The notes beneath the pieces were generated by a model. That model searched no databases. It was not told where the DNA came from and saw nothing but the letters and a program-made list of their open reading frames with translations. Below, one piece after another: positions 43,116 through 51,746 of a stretch of 64,000 nucleotides of DNA. Made by a program: the position numbers and the translations under genes. Positions within the stretch are counted from its first letter, which is position 1. The number at the start of each line of letters is the position of its first letter. The stretch comes from Pseudomonas faucium (GTDB lineage Bacteria > Pseudomonadota > Gammaproteobacteria > Pseudomonadales > Pseudomonadaceae): contig NZ_BQIP01000013.1 in NCBI RefSeq assembly GCF_021602585.1, positions 1-64,000 on the forward strand. Direction: 5' to 3'.

Positions 43116-45015
43116 TAGATGTAGATCCCCATTTTCTCATAGCGCTGCAAGCGACTTTCCCAGAAGGGAGTAAGAATACCCAGGTCAAAAACCTTCTTGT
43201 TCATCATCTCAACCAGATCCGATGCAGTCTTAGACCGCTTGGAAATCCCTTCTATAATAAAGCCAATACGGACGACCACGTCTTTGAATACTTCTTCAGA
43301 GAACTCAAAATTCGGAGCACTCTCTCTAATCGCCTCGACAACATACTTAAAGCTCATAAGCTTATGAATATCAGCCTCATCAGAGTGCACCAAATAATGT
43401 ACGCAGTACAAACATCCATATTGGCTATTACAGTCAGGTTCAATAGCGACCACTGGAATCTCTTTCAATGGCTCATTCAAACCATCACAATGCCCCGCAG
43501 CAATCGGTACTCCGCCGATTTGTTTTCCTGAGCTAAAACGCTTTGCTGCGTCCATCATGGACGCCCAGAACACCCCAAACTCCTTCTTCTGCTGCTTATC
43601 TGTTATTCCACTGTAGGACTGGGCATTCGTGCGTTCACTATGATTGAGAACAGCACTTACCAGCATTGGCGAGTGACGTAAATAATGGAGAGTTATGCTC
43701 TTAAATTTACGAACAAGCCTGGGAGGAATATTCTCAAAATCCTCAGAAACAAAGACCCACGAATCTTGCCGTGAAACTTTGAAGAAAAGTTGTTCTCAAA
43801 TGCAGGAAACTCATCCGAAGGCATTCCCTTCCCGTCAAGGACATGGAAGAAAAGCAGCTCCGAAGTTCGACCATTAAGCACCCAACTGCGAAACTCGAGG
43901 TACTCTCGCAGGACACTCATACCTGGGCCTCGGCCAACGGAATACAAGACATCTAGTCCCTTCGCTCTGAGCTTCACAGCTGAAAGCTCCTTCTTCAAAG
44001 GCGACCGGACAACTTCCAAAGCATCCTCGTAGAGGAATTGAATGACCTCACCAGAGTTAGCACCAACGACCAAATTGATGACGCACGCATAGGCTTTCAT
44101 TGCCAAGCCTGCGAGCCGCAATCTGAACTGATGATGAGAATCTGCATTTGAATCGTCGATTACTCGTTGCGCGCGATTAAGGGTTTCGCGCACATCTGGT
44201 AGTCGAGCATTCGGCTTCACTCCCCTCAATTCTTGTACCGTTAGCAGCCGACCTTCTTGATAATGATAGGCTGAGTAACCGTGATCGCCTTCTGTGAACG
44301 GAGTAATGAACTTGCCTTTACCAGGAAAAAAGTAGGTATGGTATTCCTTAGTTGCAAACTTCAAAGGAAATGGAGCGAAGCTTACCAGGAACCGAGAAAT
44401 TGAAAGGGCAAGATTCAACGCAATATCAATATACTGCTTTACATGCTCTTCCTCTGGCGGCTCGAGTCCTTCACGACGATTCCGGATAGGAGATGCACTT
44501 GCGATTATATATTCGTAGCTTTCAGGAAACTGAAGACCCAAGATTTTTCGAAGTATAGTCTGGCGTGCTCGACAGCTCAGTGGCGAAGCTCGACCGTTAG
44601 CAATCTCTTGATAGAGATAGCTGGTCAGCGTCATATATGCACGCTGAGCCCCTTCGGGTGTGCACATCACATCGGCGCATCCATGCTCGTCACACCAATT
44701 TATTACGTACTCAAAATTCTTGACATCAGTCTCAATACTATTCCCTTTCGCGCCTGAAACCCACATTTTGTCAAGCCAAGCAATAATCATCTTACGCCGA
44801 CTGGGAATTAGTGTGACTTCATCAACCCAATATTCGGCTGACCTAACTTTCCCACGAATGGAATAAGCAAACACTCCAATATCTAGTGCTGAAACGCGAT
44901 GAGAGAGCGAAAGGGCGAGGAGTTCAGGGTGCAAAATTTCATGCCCCTGACCAACATAAGACAGATCGATCGTATGGATCTTACGAGGTACACGCTTAAC
45001 GGACATCAACATCAC
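43115..45015 (-). pseudogene. Tyrosine recombinase, second of three, broken by a frameshift
   Basis: The 440-codon frame from 45015 ends at 43693, while the conserved C-terminus lies one frame away and runs to 43115. It reads FKSITLHYLRHSPMLVSAVL, then NHSERTNAQSYSG, which holds H-x-x-R, the second His and the Tyr. Continuity is restored by one missing base between about 43776 and 43797, near a TTTT run. The predicted whole protein is about 633 residues. The first Arg site reads VVGANSGEVIQF, without the usual Arg, so this subunit may have a reduced active site even when intact. The start overlaps the first recombinase gene by 20 bases. Confidence 0.82.
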
Positions 45016-46492
45016 CCAAAATCAGGTCACTGTAGCTAGACAGATTAAAAAGAACATCTTCGTAGCTTTCTTGGGCACGAATCTTTTCTGAGATCATTTT
45101 GAACAACTTCAAATAGTTCTCTGTAACCTCGCGTCTCTCATGATGAAACCGGGACTGGATGATTGTTATTTCTTCGCCCGGCTTCAATGTGCCGTCAGCT
45201 AATCGAGGCCTGAGTAATTGGTACAACTGATAGGCATAAGTCGCACGAAGCCAATGATATGTAAACCCTATTGGAAACTCACCTGCGGCTTTTCGCAACA
45301 GTTTCTTTTTTAATGTATCAGCAACAGCACCAAGCGGTCGAGTTTTAGCAAAAAAATAACGAGGATCGTTCGATGCCATGTAGTAACAATTACATTGCTC
45401 CGACAAAAAAACGTACATATCCTCATCAGCTATCAGGTCAAGTCCCGGATACTTGAGTCCGAACTCAGATTGAAATCTCTGGCGTCTTTTCTTGGCAAAT
45501 GAGCTTCGTACGTACGTCAACAAGTCCTGAGCCAGCTGCTGCGGAACATACAAGCTCTGGGGCTTACTAAACTTGGTATCTATCCCAGTACCAGGGCCAG
45601 CTTTTAAAAGATAGGAGCCATCCGGCTGAACCAACCCTTTATGGAGCGCTTCGACATGCTTGACCCTTAGGGTCAATACAGTTTGTTTACGGGCTCCCGT
45701 CATAACCGCAAATAAAATAATCAGCCGCTCCTGGGCTGTCCAGTCATCGGATTCGATTACCTTCAGAACATGAGCAAGTTCAGTATTAGCCAACGGGCGC
45801 AACAACTCGCCTTCGTCATTAACAAATCCAGCAGGCGTAGGGCCTTTAGGCGCAACCGCCCTGGCCTGGCTTCGTTTCTCTACGCTTATCTTTTTTTGAA
45901 AGCCATGGCTAGCTTCAACATAGATACTTATTTGCTTGACGGTGTCGACACGCGATATGTCGATGTCGTGCCAGAACTGACAGACAAACTTGTAAAACTG
46001 ATAAACCACACCAGTATATTGATTTGCAACGGCAGCACCGCGACTAGGGTTATCGAGCAAATGCCTGTGATATCTATAGGTAGGTCGCTGGGGAAGGCGT
46101 CGACCAGAGAAGTCCAGCCAATCTATTTTGCTATCTTCACAAAAAATCAAATAATCAAGTAGGCGACTTGCTTTTCGCCTTACATCATCTGTTGGGCGGT
46201 TGAGGGCATGCTTATTCTGCACCAAACTTAGCAGAAACGAATTGGCCTCCACCCAAGGACTACCATCTTTATGAAAAAGGAATGGGAAATTATATACAGA
46301 CCTACTCATTGCATCAGGAAGTCCGACCTCGTCTACTCGGTAAACGATGACACTTTCACTAACCCCCTTAATAGATGCCTCAATGGCTTTGGAAGGCTTT
46401 TTACTAACATGTAATTCTGCAAAAGCCTCGCTCACTTCTGGAATTACGACGATTCGGCCTCTATGTGCCGGATTCTCAAACGCTGCCACCAA
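44996..46492 (-). CDS. Tyrosine recombinase, first of three (498 aa)
   Basis: This is an integrase-type protein at the island right end, about 115 bp from the junction. Catalytic residues appear as Arg in VMTGARKQTVLTLRVKH (about 262-278), Lys in TKFSKPQSLYVPQQL, H-x-x-R in FTYHWLRATYAYQLY (about 410-424), and His then Tyr in SRFHHERREVTENYLK (about 446-461). The start codon is TTG or GTG (46492 or 46489) after GGAG. It heads an operon of three recombinases and a coiled-coil gene with overlapping reading frames, all transcribed inward. Confidence 0.85.
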   Translation of the reverse strand: MVAAFENPAHRGRIVVIPEVSEAFAELHVSKKPSKAIEASIKGVSESVIVYRVDEVGLPDAMSRSVYNFPFLFHKDGSPWVEANSFLLSLVQNKHALNRPTDDVRRKASRLLDYLIFCEDSKIDWLDFSGRRLPQRPTYRYHRHLLDNPSRGAAVANQYTGVVYQFYKFVCQFWHDIDISRVDTVKQISIYVEASHGFQKKISVEKRSQARAVAPKGPTPAGFVNDEGELLRPLANTELAHVLKVIESDDWTAQERLIILFAVMTGARKQTVLTLRVKHVEALHKGLVQPDGSYLLKAGPGTGIDTKFSKPQSLYVPQQLAQDLLTYVRSSFAKKRRQRFQSEFGLKYPGLDLIADEDMYVFLSEQCNCYYMASNDPRYFFAKTRPLGAVADTLKKKLLRKAAGEFPIGFTYHWLRATYAYQLYQLLRPRLADGTLKPGEEITIIQSRFHHERREVTENYLKLFKMISEKIRAQESYEDVLFNLSSYSDLILGDVDVR

Positions 46493-46514
46493 ACCACTCC
46501 ACCCAAGCCTAGGA

Positions 46515-46561
46515 TGTCAATCTTGAACGTTAGGCGTTGTAAGCTCAAAAGATTTGTCAAT
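46515..46561. repeat. Subterminal TGTCAAT repeats, right island end
   Basis: TGTCAAT occurs at 46515-46521 and 46555-46561, the inverse of the ATTGACA repeats at the left end. Just outward, CGTTAAA (46576-46582) and TTTAACG (46591-46597) form a small inverted repeat before the junction at 46608. Confidence 0.55.
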
Positions 46562-46572
46562 GCCAGAATGTT

Positions 46573-49071
46573 TCACGTTAAACAGATTAATTTAACGTTG
46601 CATGATAGCTTGGGGTAACGCCCTTTCAGATCCTTCTTCACCTCGGCGTAGGTCGTGCGCCAGAAGTTGGCCAGGTCCTGGGTAACCTGCACCGGCCTGC
46701 GCGCCGGTGACAGCAGGTGCAACTTGACCTGCTGGCGGCCCTGGGCGATGCGCGGGGTGTCGGCCAGGCCGAACAGCTCCTGCAGGCGCACGGCGAGGAT
46801 CGGTGGGTTTTCGCTGTAGTCCAGGCGGATGTTCGAGCCCGACGGCACCGCCAGGTGCGTCGGCGCCCATTCGTCCAGGCGCTGGGGCAGCGGCCAGGGC
46901 AGCAGGTTGCGCAGCATCGACGACAGGTCCAGGGCGGCGAAGTGACTCAGCCGCGAGACCTTGCCCAGGTAGGGTTGCAGCCAGTCCTCCAGGCGCGCCA
47001 GCAGGGCTTCGTCGCTCAGGTCGGGCCATTCGCTCTGGCCAGTGCCAGCCATGTCCAGCTGGCGCAGCAGCGCCACCCGCGCCTGCCACTGGCGCAGCTC
47101 CGGCGTCCAGTTGAGCAGGTTCAGGCCTTTGCGCCGCACCAGGCCAAGCAATGCCTTGGCGCGCGCTTCGTCATCCAGGCCCGGCAGCGGTTCGCGGCTG
47201 AGCACCAGCTCGCCGACCTTGCGCTGACGCTCGGCACGCAGCACCTGCTCGCGCTCGTCCCAGTCGAGGATATCGATGCGCTCGACCTGTTCGGCCAGCA
47301 CATTGTCGAGCAACGCCGGGTCGAAATCGGCGGCCAGGTAGATGCGCTCTTCACGCTGGCCCTGGCGGCTGCCCAGGTCGGCAATCACCAGCCAGGGGCA
47401 TTTCATCAGCGCGTCGGCCTCGGCGAACACCGCCGCGCGGCCGTTGGCCAGGCGATACTCCGCCCCACCCTCGCGCCGTTGCTGGGCGACCCGGTCGGGG
47501 TAGGCCAGGGCCAGCAGCGCGCCGAGCCAGCGTGGGTGATCGGGGTCGCTGACGGCGGCGCCAGCCTTGCCGCGCAGCAGGCCGCGGTACTGGCGGGCTA
47601 GTTGCCGCGCCCGCTGCACACCGCCTTGGCCACCGCGGGCGGCCTTGCTTTCGCCGCTGACCAGCGCCAGCCGGCTGTGCAAGTCGGCGCCACCACCCCG
47701 CTGGATGTCGCGCTCACCGAGCAAGGCGGCAACATCGCAGGCCATGCTGGCCAGGCCCAGGTCCTGGCCGCGCAGCAGCAGGTGAGCGATACGCGGGTGA
47801 GCCGGCAGTTCGGCCATGGCCTGGCCGTGCGCGCTGAGGTTGTCGCGGCTGCCAGCCTTGAACGCGCCCAGCCGCGCGAGCAGCTCCTGGGCTTGGGCGA
47901 ACGCCGCGGCAGGCGGCTGGTCGAGCCAACGCAACTGATCGGGCGTGACGCCCCAGCGGGCCAGTTGCAGGGCCAGGCCGGCAAGGTCGGCCTGGAGAAT
48001 TTCGGCGCTGCCATGGGCGGCCAGTTGCGCGTGCTGGGCCTCGGACCACAAGCGATAGCACACCCCCGGCTCCAGCCGCCCGGCGCGGCCGGCGCGCTGG
48101 GTGGCACTGGCGCGGGAGATGCGCTGGGTGTCCAGGCGCGTCATGCCGCTGCCGGGGTCGAAACGTGGCACCCGGGCAAGGCCTGCGTCGATCACCACCC
48201 GCACGCCTTCGATGGTCAGGCTGGTTTCGGCGATGTTGGTGGCCAGCACCACCTTGCGCATACCGTCGGGCGCCGGGTCAATGGCGGCGCGCTGGGCGCT
48301 GAGGTCGAGCTCGCCGTGCAGGGGGCAGAGCAGGATGTTCGGGCGTTCGCCCAGCGCCTCCTGCAGGCTCTGGTGCACCCTGCGGATCTCCGCCTGGCCC
48401 GGCAGGAACACCAGCACGCTGCCGGTCTGGTCGGCCAAGGCCTGGAGCACGCAATCGAGCACCCGCGGTTCGATGAACTCGCCCGGCTGGTAGGGCCTGC
48501 CCCACTGGATGTCCACCGGGTACATGCGCCCTTCGCTGCTGACCACCGGCGCATCGTCGAGCAACCGCGACAGGCGCTCGCCTTCCAGGGTCGCCGACAT
48601 CAGCAGAATCTTCAGCGGCGGCTCGTCACGCAGCAGTTCGCGGCCATTGAGGCTCAGCGCCAGGGCCAGGTCGGCGTCGAGGCTGCGTTCGTGGTACTCG
48701 TCGAAGATCAGCAAGCCGACCCCGTCCAGCGCCGGGTCCGCCTGCAGGCGGCGGGTGAGGATGCCTTCGGTGACCACTTCGATGCGCGTGTTCGGGCCTA
48801 CCTTGCTGTCCAGGCGGATGCGGTAACCCACGGTTTCACCGACGTTCTCGCCCAGCTCGCTGGCCAGCCGCTCGGCCGCCGCGCGCGCGGCGAGGCGCCG
48901 TGGCTCGAGCATGAGGATGGTCTGCCCGGCCAGCCAGGGCTCGTTCAGCAGCGCCAGCGGAACGCGGGTGGTCTTGCCGGCGCCGGGCGGGGCCTCGAGC
49001 ACGGCTTCATCGCGGTTTTGCAGGGCCAGGCGCAGGGCGGGCAAGGCGGCATCAATGGGTAATGAAATCAT
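46573..49071 (-). CDS. hrpB: Chromosomal ATP-dependent helicase HrpB, C-terminus altered by the island
   Basis: This is an 832-residue DEAH-box helicase-like protein. Walker A is EAPPGAGKTTRVPLALL, motif II is LIFDEYHERSLDADLALALS, then LLMSATLEGERLS and RASATQRAGRAGRLEPG. The C-terminal HrpB domain is present up to VKKDLKGRYPK. After that the reading frame enters the island and ends with LSCNVKLICLT and TAA at 46573, in place of the 21-residue native tail now stranded at 15594-15659. Loss of this conserved tail may or may not impair function. The start MISLPIDAALPAL at 49071 has GAGG upstream. Confidence 0.93.
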   Translation of the reverse strand: MISLPIDAALPALRLALQNRDEAVLEAPPGAGKTTRVPLALLNEPWLAGQTILMLEPRRLAARAAAERLASELGENVGETVGYRIRLDSKVGPNTRIEVVTEGILTRRLQADPALDGVGLLIFDEYHERSLDADLALALSLNGRELLRDEPPLKILLMSATLEGERLSRLLDDAPVVSSEGRMYPVDIQWGRPYQPGEFIEPRVLDCVLQALADQTGSVLVFLPGQAEIRRVHQSLQEALGERPNILLCPLHGELDLSAQRAAIDPAPDGMRKVVLATNIAETSLTIEGVRVVIDAGLARVPRFDPGSGMTRLDTQRISRASATQRAGRAGRLEPGVCYRLWSEAQHAQLAAHGSAEILQADLAGLALQLARWGVTPDQLRWLDQPPAAAFAQAQELLARLGAFKAGSRDNLSAHGQAMAELPAHPRIAHLLLRGQDLGLASMACDVAALLGERDIQRGGGADLHSRLALVSGESKAARGGQGGVQRARQLARQYRGLLRGKAGAAVSDPDHPRWLGALLALAYPDRVAQQRREGGAEYRLANGRAAVFAEADALMKCPWLVIADLGSRQGQREERIYLAADFDPALLDNVLAEQVERIDILDWDEREQVLRAERQRKVGELVLSREPLPGLDDEARAKALLGLVRRKGLNLLNWTPELRQWQARVALLRQLDMAGTGQSEWPDLSDEALLARLEDWLQPYLGKVSRLSHFAALDLSSMLRNLLPWPLPQRLDEWAPTHLAVPSGSNIRLDYSENPPILAVRLQELFGLADTPRIAQGRQQVKLHLLSPARRPVQVTQDLANFWRTTYAEVKKDLKGRYPKLSCNVKLICLT

Positions 49072-49187
49072 GGTGGTCCTCGAACAGTCGCGCGAGTATA
49101 ACGGCGAACCCAGCCTGCTCTATCATGGTCTTAGCTTCAGGTACTGGCGCTTCGCTTGTCCGCTTGAACCCCTTTTCGGAGATTTAC

Positions 49188-49607
49188 ATGCGCATCCCAT
49201 CCCGCCTTGTTGGTGGCGCCCTGATTGCCACACTGCTGACCCAGCTGACGGCCTGCGGCACGATTTTCTACCCCGACCGCCGTGGCCAGATCGGCGGCAA
49301 GATCGACCCGGTCGTTGCTGCGATGGATGCCATCGGCATCCTGTTCTACGTGATCCCCGGCCTGATCGCCTTTGGCATCGACTTCGCCACCGGCGCCATC
49401 TACTACCCAGGCGGCCACACGGCCCAAGTCGACCCGGCGAAACTGCACGAAGCCGTGAGCCCGGATGGCAAGGTCGACAACCTCAAGCTGCAGGCGATTC
49501 TCGAAAGCGAACTGGGCCAGCGCCTGCCGCTGGACGACCCGCGGCTGATCCAGCACCGCGGCAGCGTCGAGCAGCTGGCCACCCTGGGCCTGGTACCGGC
49601 CGCCTGA
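49188..49607 (+). CDS. Small lipoprotein, 139 aa
   Basis: The start MRIPSRLVGGALIATLLTQL at 49188 has CGGAGA six bases upstream, and the open frame further back to 49062 is ignored. The N-terminus is a lipoprotein signal with lipobox LTACGTIF, so Cys near residue 22 is lipidated. A hydrophobic stretch (AAMDAIGILFYVIPGLIAFG) follows a short conserved-looking YPDRRGQIGGKIDP. The family resembles small Pseudomonas outer-membrane lipoproteins with an unknown role. It lies between hrpB and the cation exporter. Confidence 0.8.
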   Translation: MRIPSRLVGGALIATLLTQLTACGTIFYPDRRGQIGGKIDPVVAAMDAIGILFYVIPGLIAFGIDFATGAIYYPGGHTAQVDPAKLHEAVSPDGKVDNLKLQAILESELGQRLPLDDPRLIQHRGSVEQLATLGLVPAA

Positions 49608-49632
49608 CCCCCACAAGGACACCCTCCACGGC

Positions 49633-50502
49633 ATGACCACCTCGGCCGAACACCAACGCCTGCTACGCCTGGCCACCCGCGCATCGCTGGCGGTGGCCAG
49701 CATCCTGGTCCTGAGCAAGGCCGTGGCCTGGTGGCTGAGCGGTTCGGTCAGCCTGCTGGCGGGGCTGACCGACTCGGCGCTGGATGCGGTCGCGTCGTTT
49801 CTCAACCTGCTTGCCGTGCACTATGCGCTGCGCCCGGCCGATGACGACCATCGCTTCGGCCATGGCAAGGCCGAGGCCCTGGCGGGCATGGCCCAGGCCC
49901 TGTTCATCGGCGTGAGTGCGGTGCTGATCGGGGTGCAGGCGGCCGAACGCTTGCAAACGCCGCAGCCATTGGGCGACACGGCCATCGGCATCGGCGTGAT
50001 GGTGCTCTCGCTGGTGCTGACCCTTGCCCTGCTGGCTCTGCAGCGCAAGGTCATCCGCGAGACTGGCTCGACCGCAGTGCGCGCCGACTCGCTGCACTAC
50101 CGCTCCGACCTGCTGCTCAATGGCAGCATCCTGCTGGCGTTGCTGCTGGCGCGCTTTGGCTGGCCGCAGCTGGATGCGCTGTTCGGCCTGGGCATCGCCC
50201 TGTACATCCTCTGGAGCGCCCTGCAGATTGCCCGGGAAAGCACGGCAATCCTGATGGACAAGGAGCTGCCGGGCGATATCGGCGAGGCCATGCAGGCCTT
50301 GGTGCTGGCCATCCCTGGGGTGCAGGGCGTGCATGACGTGCGTACCCGGGTGTCGGGCAACCAGTGGTTCGTGCAATTGCACCTGGAGTTGCCCGGGCAG
50401 TTGCCGCTGGATGAAGCGCATGCCCTGTGCGTGGAGGCCTCGCAGGTCATCCGCCAACGTTATCCGAAGGCGGATGTGATGGTGCATGCCGACCCGGTAT
50501 GA
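49633..50502 (+). CDS. Cation diffusion facilitator (CDF) family divalent-metal exporter
   Basis: This 289-residue inner-membrane protein has six helices and a cytosolic C-terminal domain. Metal-site motifs are visible: LLAGLTDSALDAVASFLNLL in helix 2 (D-x-x-x-D) and RADSLHYRSDLLLNGSILLA in helix 5 (H-x-x-x-D). DDDHRFGHGKAEALAGMAQA lies between helices 2 and 3. This is the FieF-like pattern for zinc or iron export by proton exchange. The C-terminal domain (GVHDVRTRVSGNQWFVQLHL) is the usual metal-sensing domain. It starts at ATG 49633, 26 bp after the lipoprotein gene, so the two may be co-transcribed. Confidence 0.9.
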   Translation: MTTSAEHQRLLRLATRASLAVASILVLSKAVAWWLSGSVSLLAGLTDSALDAVASFLNLLAVHYALRPADDDHRFGHGKAEALAGMAQALFIGVSAVLIGVQAAERLQTPQPLGDTAIGIGVMVLSLVLTLALLALQRKVIRETGSTAVRADSLHYRSDLLLNGSILLALLLARFGWPQLDALFGLGIALYILWSALQIARESTAILMDKELPGDIGEAMQALVLAIPGVQGVHDVRTRVSGNQWFVQLHLELPGQLPLDEAHALCVEASQVIRQRYPKADVMVHADPV

Positions 50503-50505
50503 GCC

Positions 50506-51351
50506 TCAGTTGATGCTGTAGCCACGCCCACTGAAGCAGGCGCCCAGGGCTCGTCGATAGGTGTCGGCCACGTTGCCCGGCGGGGCGTAGGTCGCGGTCG
50601 CCGGGTCGAACCCCGACTGGCTCACCGCCCACCGGTGGCACTGGTAGCGGTCCTGGTCCTGCTGCTGCTGGCCCTGGCCATACATCGGGTAGGCCACCAC
50701 ATCGTAGGCATTGCCGGCCGGCGCCATGGCCACCGGAGCCGGCGCTACGGCGGGCGGGCTGACCACCACGTACTCCCCGGTATCGGCCAGGTACTGGTAG
50801 TAGGTGTCGGCGACCAGGAAGAAGAGCGCCCCGCTCACCCACACTTCACGCGCATAGGACGGCAGGTAGCCGACCCGCACGCCGTAGGGCGGCGCCACCA
50901 CGATGTAGCTGCTGCCATGGGGGCGATACCAGTACCCGCCCGAGTAGAAATAGTCCTGGCCGCGATACGGCACTTTCGCATAACGATCGGGGAAATGATC
51001 GATGGTATGCCCAGGGTGATACTGCGGCCCTGGGCCCCAGCCATTGCCATGCCCGTCGGGCCGCCCTTGCCAGTCGCCGCCCGGGCGCTGGCCCGGGCCG
51101 CCGGCCTGCCAGTGGCGGTTGTCACCATTGCGCCGTGGGATGTCCTGGTAATAGCCCTGTCGCGGGGGCTGGGTCTGGCGCACTTCGTCACGCGAGTTCA
51201 GCGGCGAGCTGGCCGGGCCGCCGCCATTGGGGTCGTCCGGGGCATTGCCGTGCCCCCCATGCCCCTCGTTCGGCCCTTGGGCCATGGCCCCGAGGCTGAT
51301 GCTCAAACCCAGCAAACCAACACCTGCCAACTGCCAGATGCGCGACTTCAT
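50506..51351 (-). CDS. Secreted DUF6515-like protein, 281 aa
   Basis: The start MKSRIWQLAGVGLLGLSISL at 51351 gives a Sec signal peptide cleaved after GAMAQ. The mature protein opens with a Gly/His/Pro-rich disordered stretch (PNEGHGGHGNAPDDPNGGGP). Next comes a Tyr-rich conserved domain (YFYSGGYWYRPHGSSYIVVA, then PPYGVRVGYLP), typical of DUF6515 proteins. A C-terminal CHRWAVSQSGFDPATATY follows. It is probably in the periplasm or at the cell surface, with unknown function. The gene is convergent with the CDF exporter, and its upstream gap holds a possible sRNA or leader. Confidence 0.82.
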   Translation of the reverse strand: MKSRIWQLAGVGLLGLSISLGAMAQGPNEGHGGHGNAPDDPNGGGPASSPLNSRDEVRQTQPPRQGYYQDIPRRNGDNRHWQAGGPGQRPGGDWQGRPDGHGNGWGPGPQYHPGHTIDHFPDRYAKVPYRGQDYFYSGGYWYRPHGSSYIVVAPPYGVRVGYLPSYAREVWVSGALFFLVADTYYQYLADTGEYVVVSPPAVAPAPVAMAPAGNAYDVVAYPMYGQGQQQQDQDRYQCHRWAVSQSGFDPATATYAPPGNVADTYRRALGACFSGRGYSIN

Positions 51352-51435
51352 GATGTCCCTCGCGGTAAAGAAAACGGCACGCTGCCAGTCTACCGCGCCC
51401 ATGATGCACGGGCAGGTGAAATCGCGGACATGAAA

Positions 51436-51650
51436 AAAGGGAGGCCAATGGGCCTCCCTTTGCAATTTGTCGTCCGTGCTCGGCACTTGTGGCGCCGGCT
51501 CACCTCACCCCGTCTTCTGGACGGTGTGTAGCCCGGGGGCCTGGCGGCTCCTGTTGGAGCGCTGGCCGCGACCGCCCGCCTAGGGCGCGTCGCCGTGGAC
51601 TGATGTCCGGGCAGTGATTCTGGGGTTAACTTTACGGGAGCGCAGGCGGC
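51436..51650 (-). ncRNA. Possible small RNA or leader ending in an intrinsic terminator
   Basis: The 395-bp gap 51352-51746 has no convincing protein gene. On the minus strand it ends in AAAGGGAGGCC, CATT and GGCCTCCCTTT (51436-51461) followed by six T residues, a strong terminator. The terminator lies about 85 bp before the DUF6515-like start codon, with nothing obvious to terminate except a transcript from about 51.65 kb. The GC-rich stretch upstream can fold (GTCCAGAAGAC, GCCGGCGCC). I do not recognise it as a known RNA. Extent and identity are uncertain. Confidence 0.35.
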
Positions 51651-51662
51651 AGAGGATTGCGA

Positions 51663-51726
51663 AGATTGCTCAGATAAATAGCACTTGCGCAATTTTTAAC
51701 CCTGGATTGATAATTCGCAGCAATCT
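51663..51726. promoter_or_regulatory. Possible operator upstream of the Lrp/AsnC gene
   Basis: AGATTGCT (51663-51670) and AGCAATCT (51719-51726) are perfect inverted repeats about 48 bp apart, flanking an AT-rich stretch, immediately upstream of the Lrp/AsnC gene. Lrp-type proteins often bind such spaced sites near their own promoter. Confidence 0.35.
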
Positions 51727-51746
51727 GAACAGAAAAGGCCTTTTCC

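Larger units (their letters stand above)
15660..46608. mobile_element. ~31-kb genomic island inserted in the 3' end of hrpB
   Basis: The boundaries are set by splitting one gene. The left junction follows CCAGTAGTG (15651-15659), and the right junction precedes CTTGGGGTAACG (46609 onward). Joining the two restores the continuous hrpB frame KGRYPK-HYWPDD. No target duplication is apparent. The interior is lower in GC than both flanks, lacks the REP elements common outside, and holds defence-like genes. A three-recombinase operon at the right end runs inward from about 115 bp of the junction. The layout resembles Tn554-type elements, which use several tyrosine recombinases and insert site-specifically without duplicating the target. 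Confidence 0.9.

Noticed and set aside
43693-43800. Programmed -1 frameshift in the middle recombinase
   Set aside because: The bases around the shift (AAC TTT TCT in the upstream frame) do not form a standard slippery heptamer, and no obvious stimulatory hairpin follows. A simple base loss explains it better.
15660-46608. Insertion at a tRNA or tmRNA gene
   Set aside because: Both junctions fall inside hrpB coding sequence. No tRNA 3' end or direct repeat is present at either border.
51390-51692. 100-codon minus-strand frame upstream of the DUF6515-like gene
   Set aside because: It reads through a strong terminator hairpin, and the translation looks random (Ser/Arg/Pro-rich). An RNA is a better explanation.
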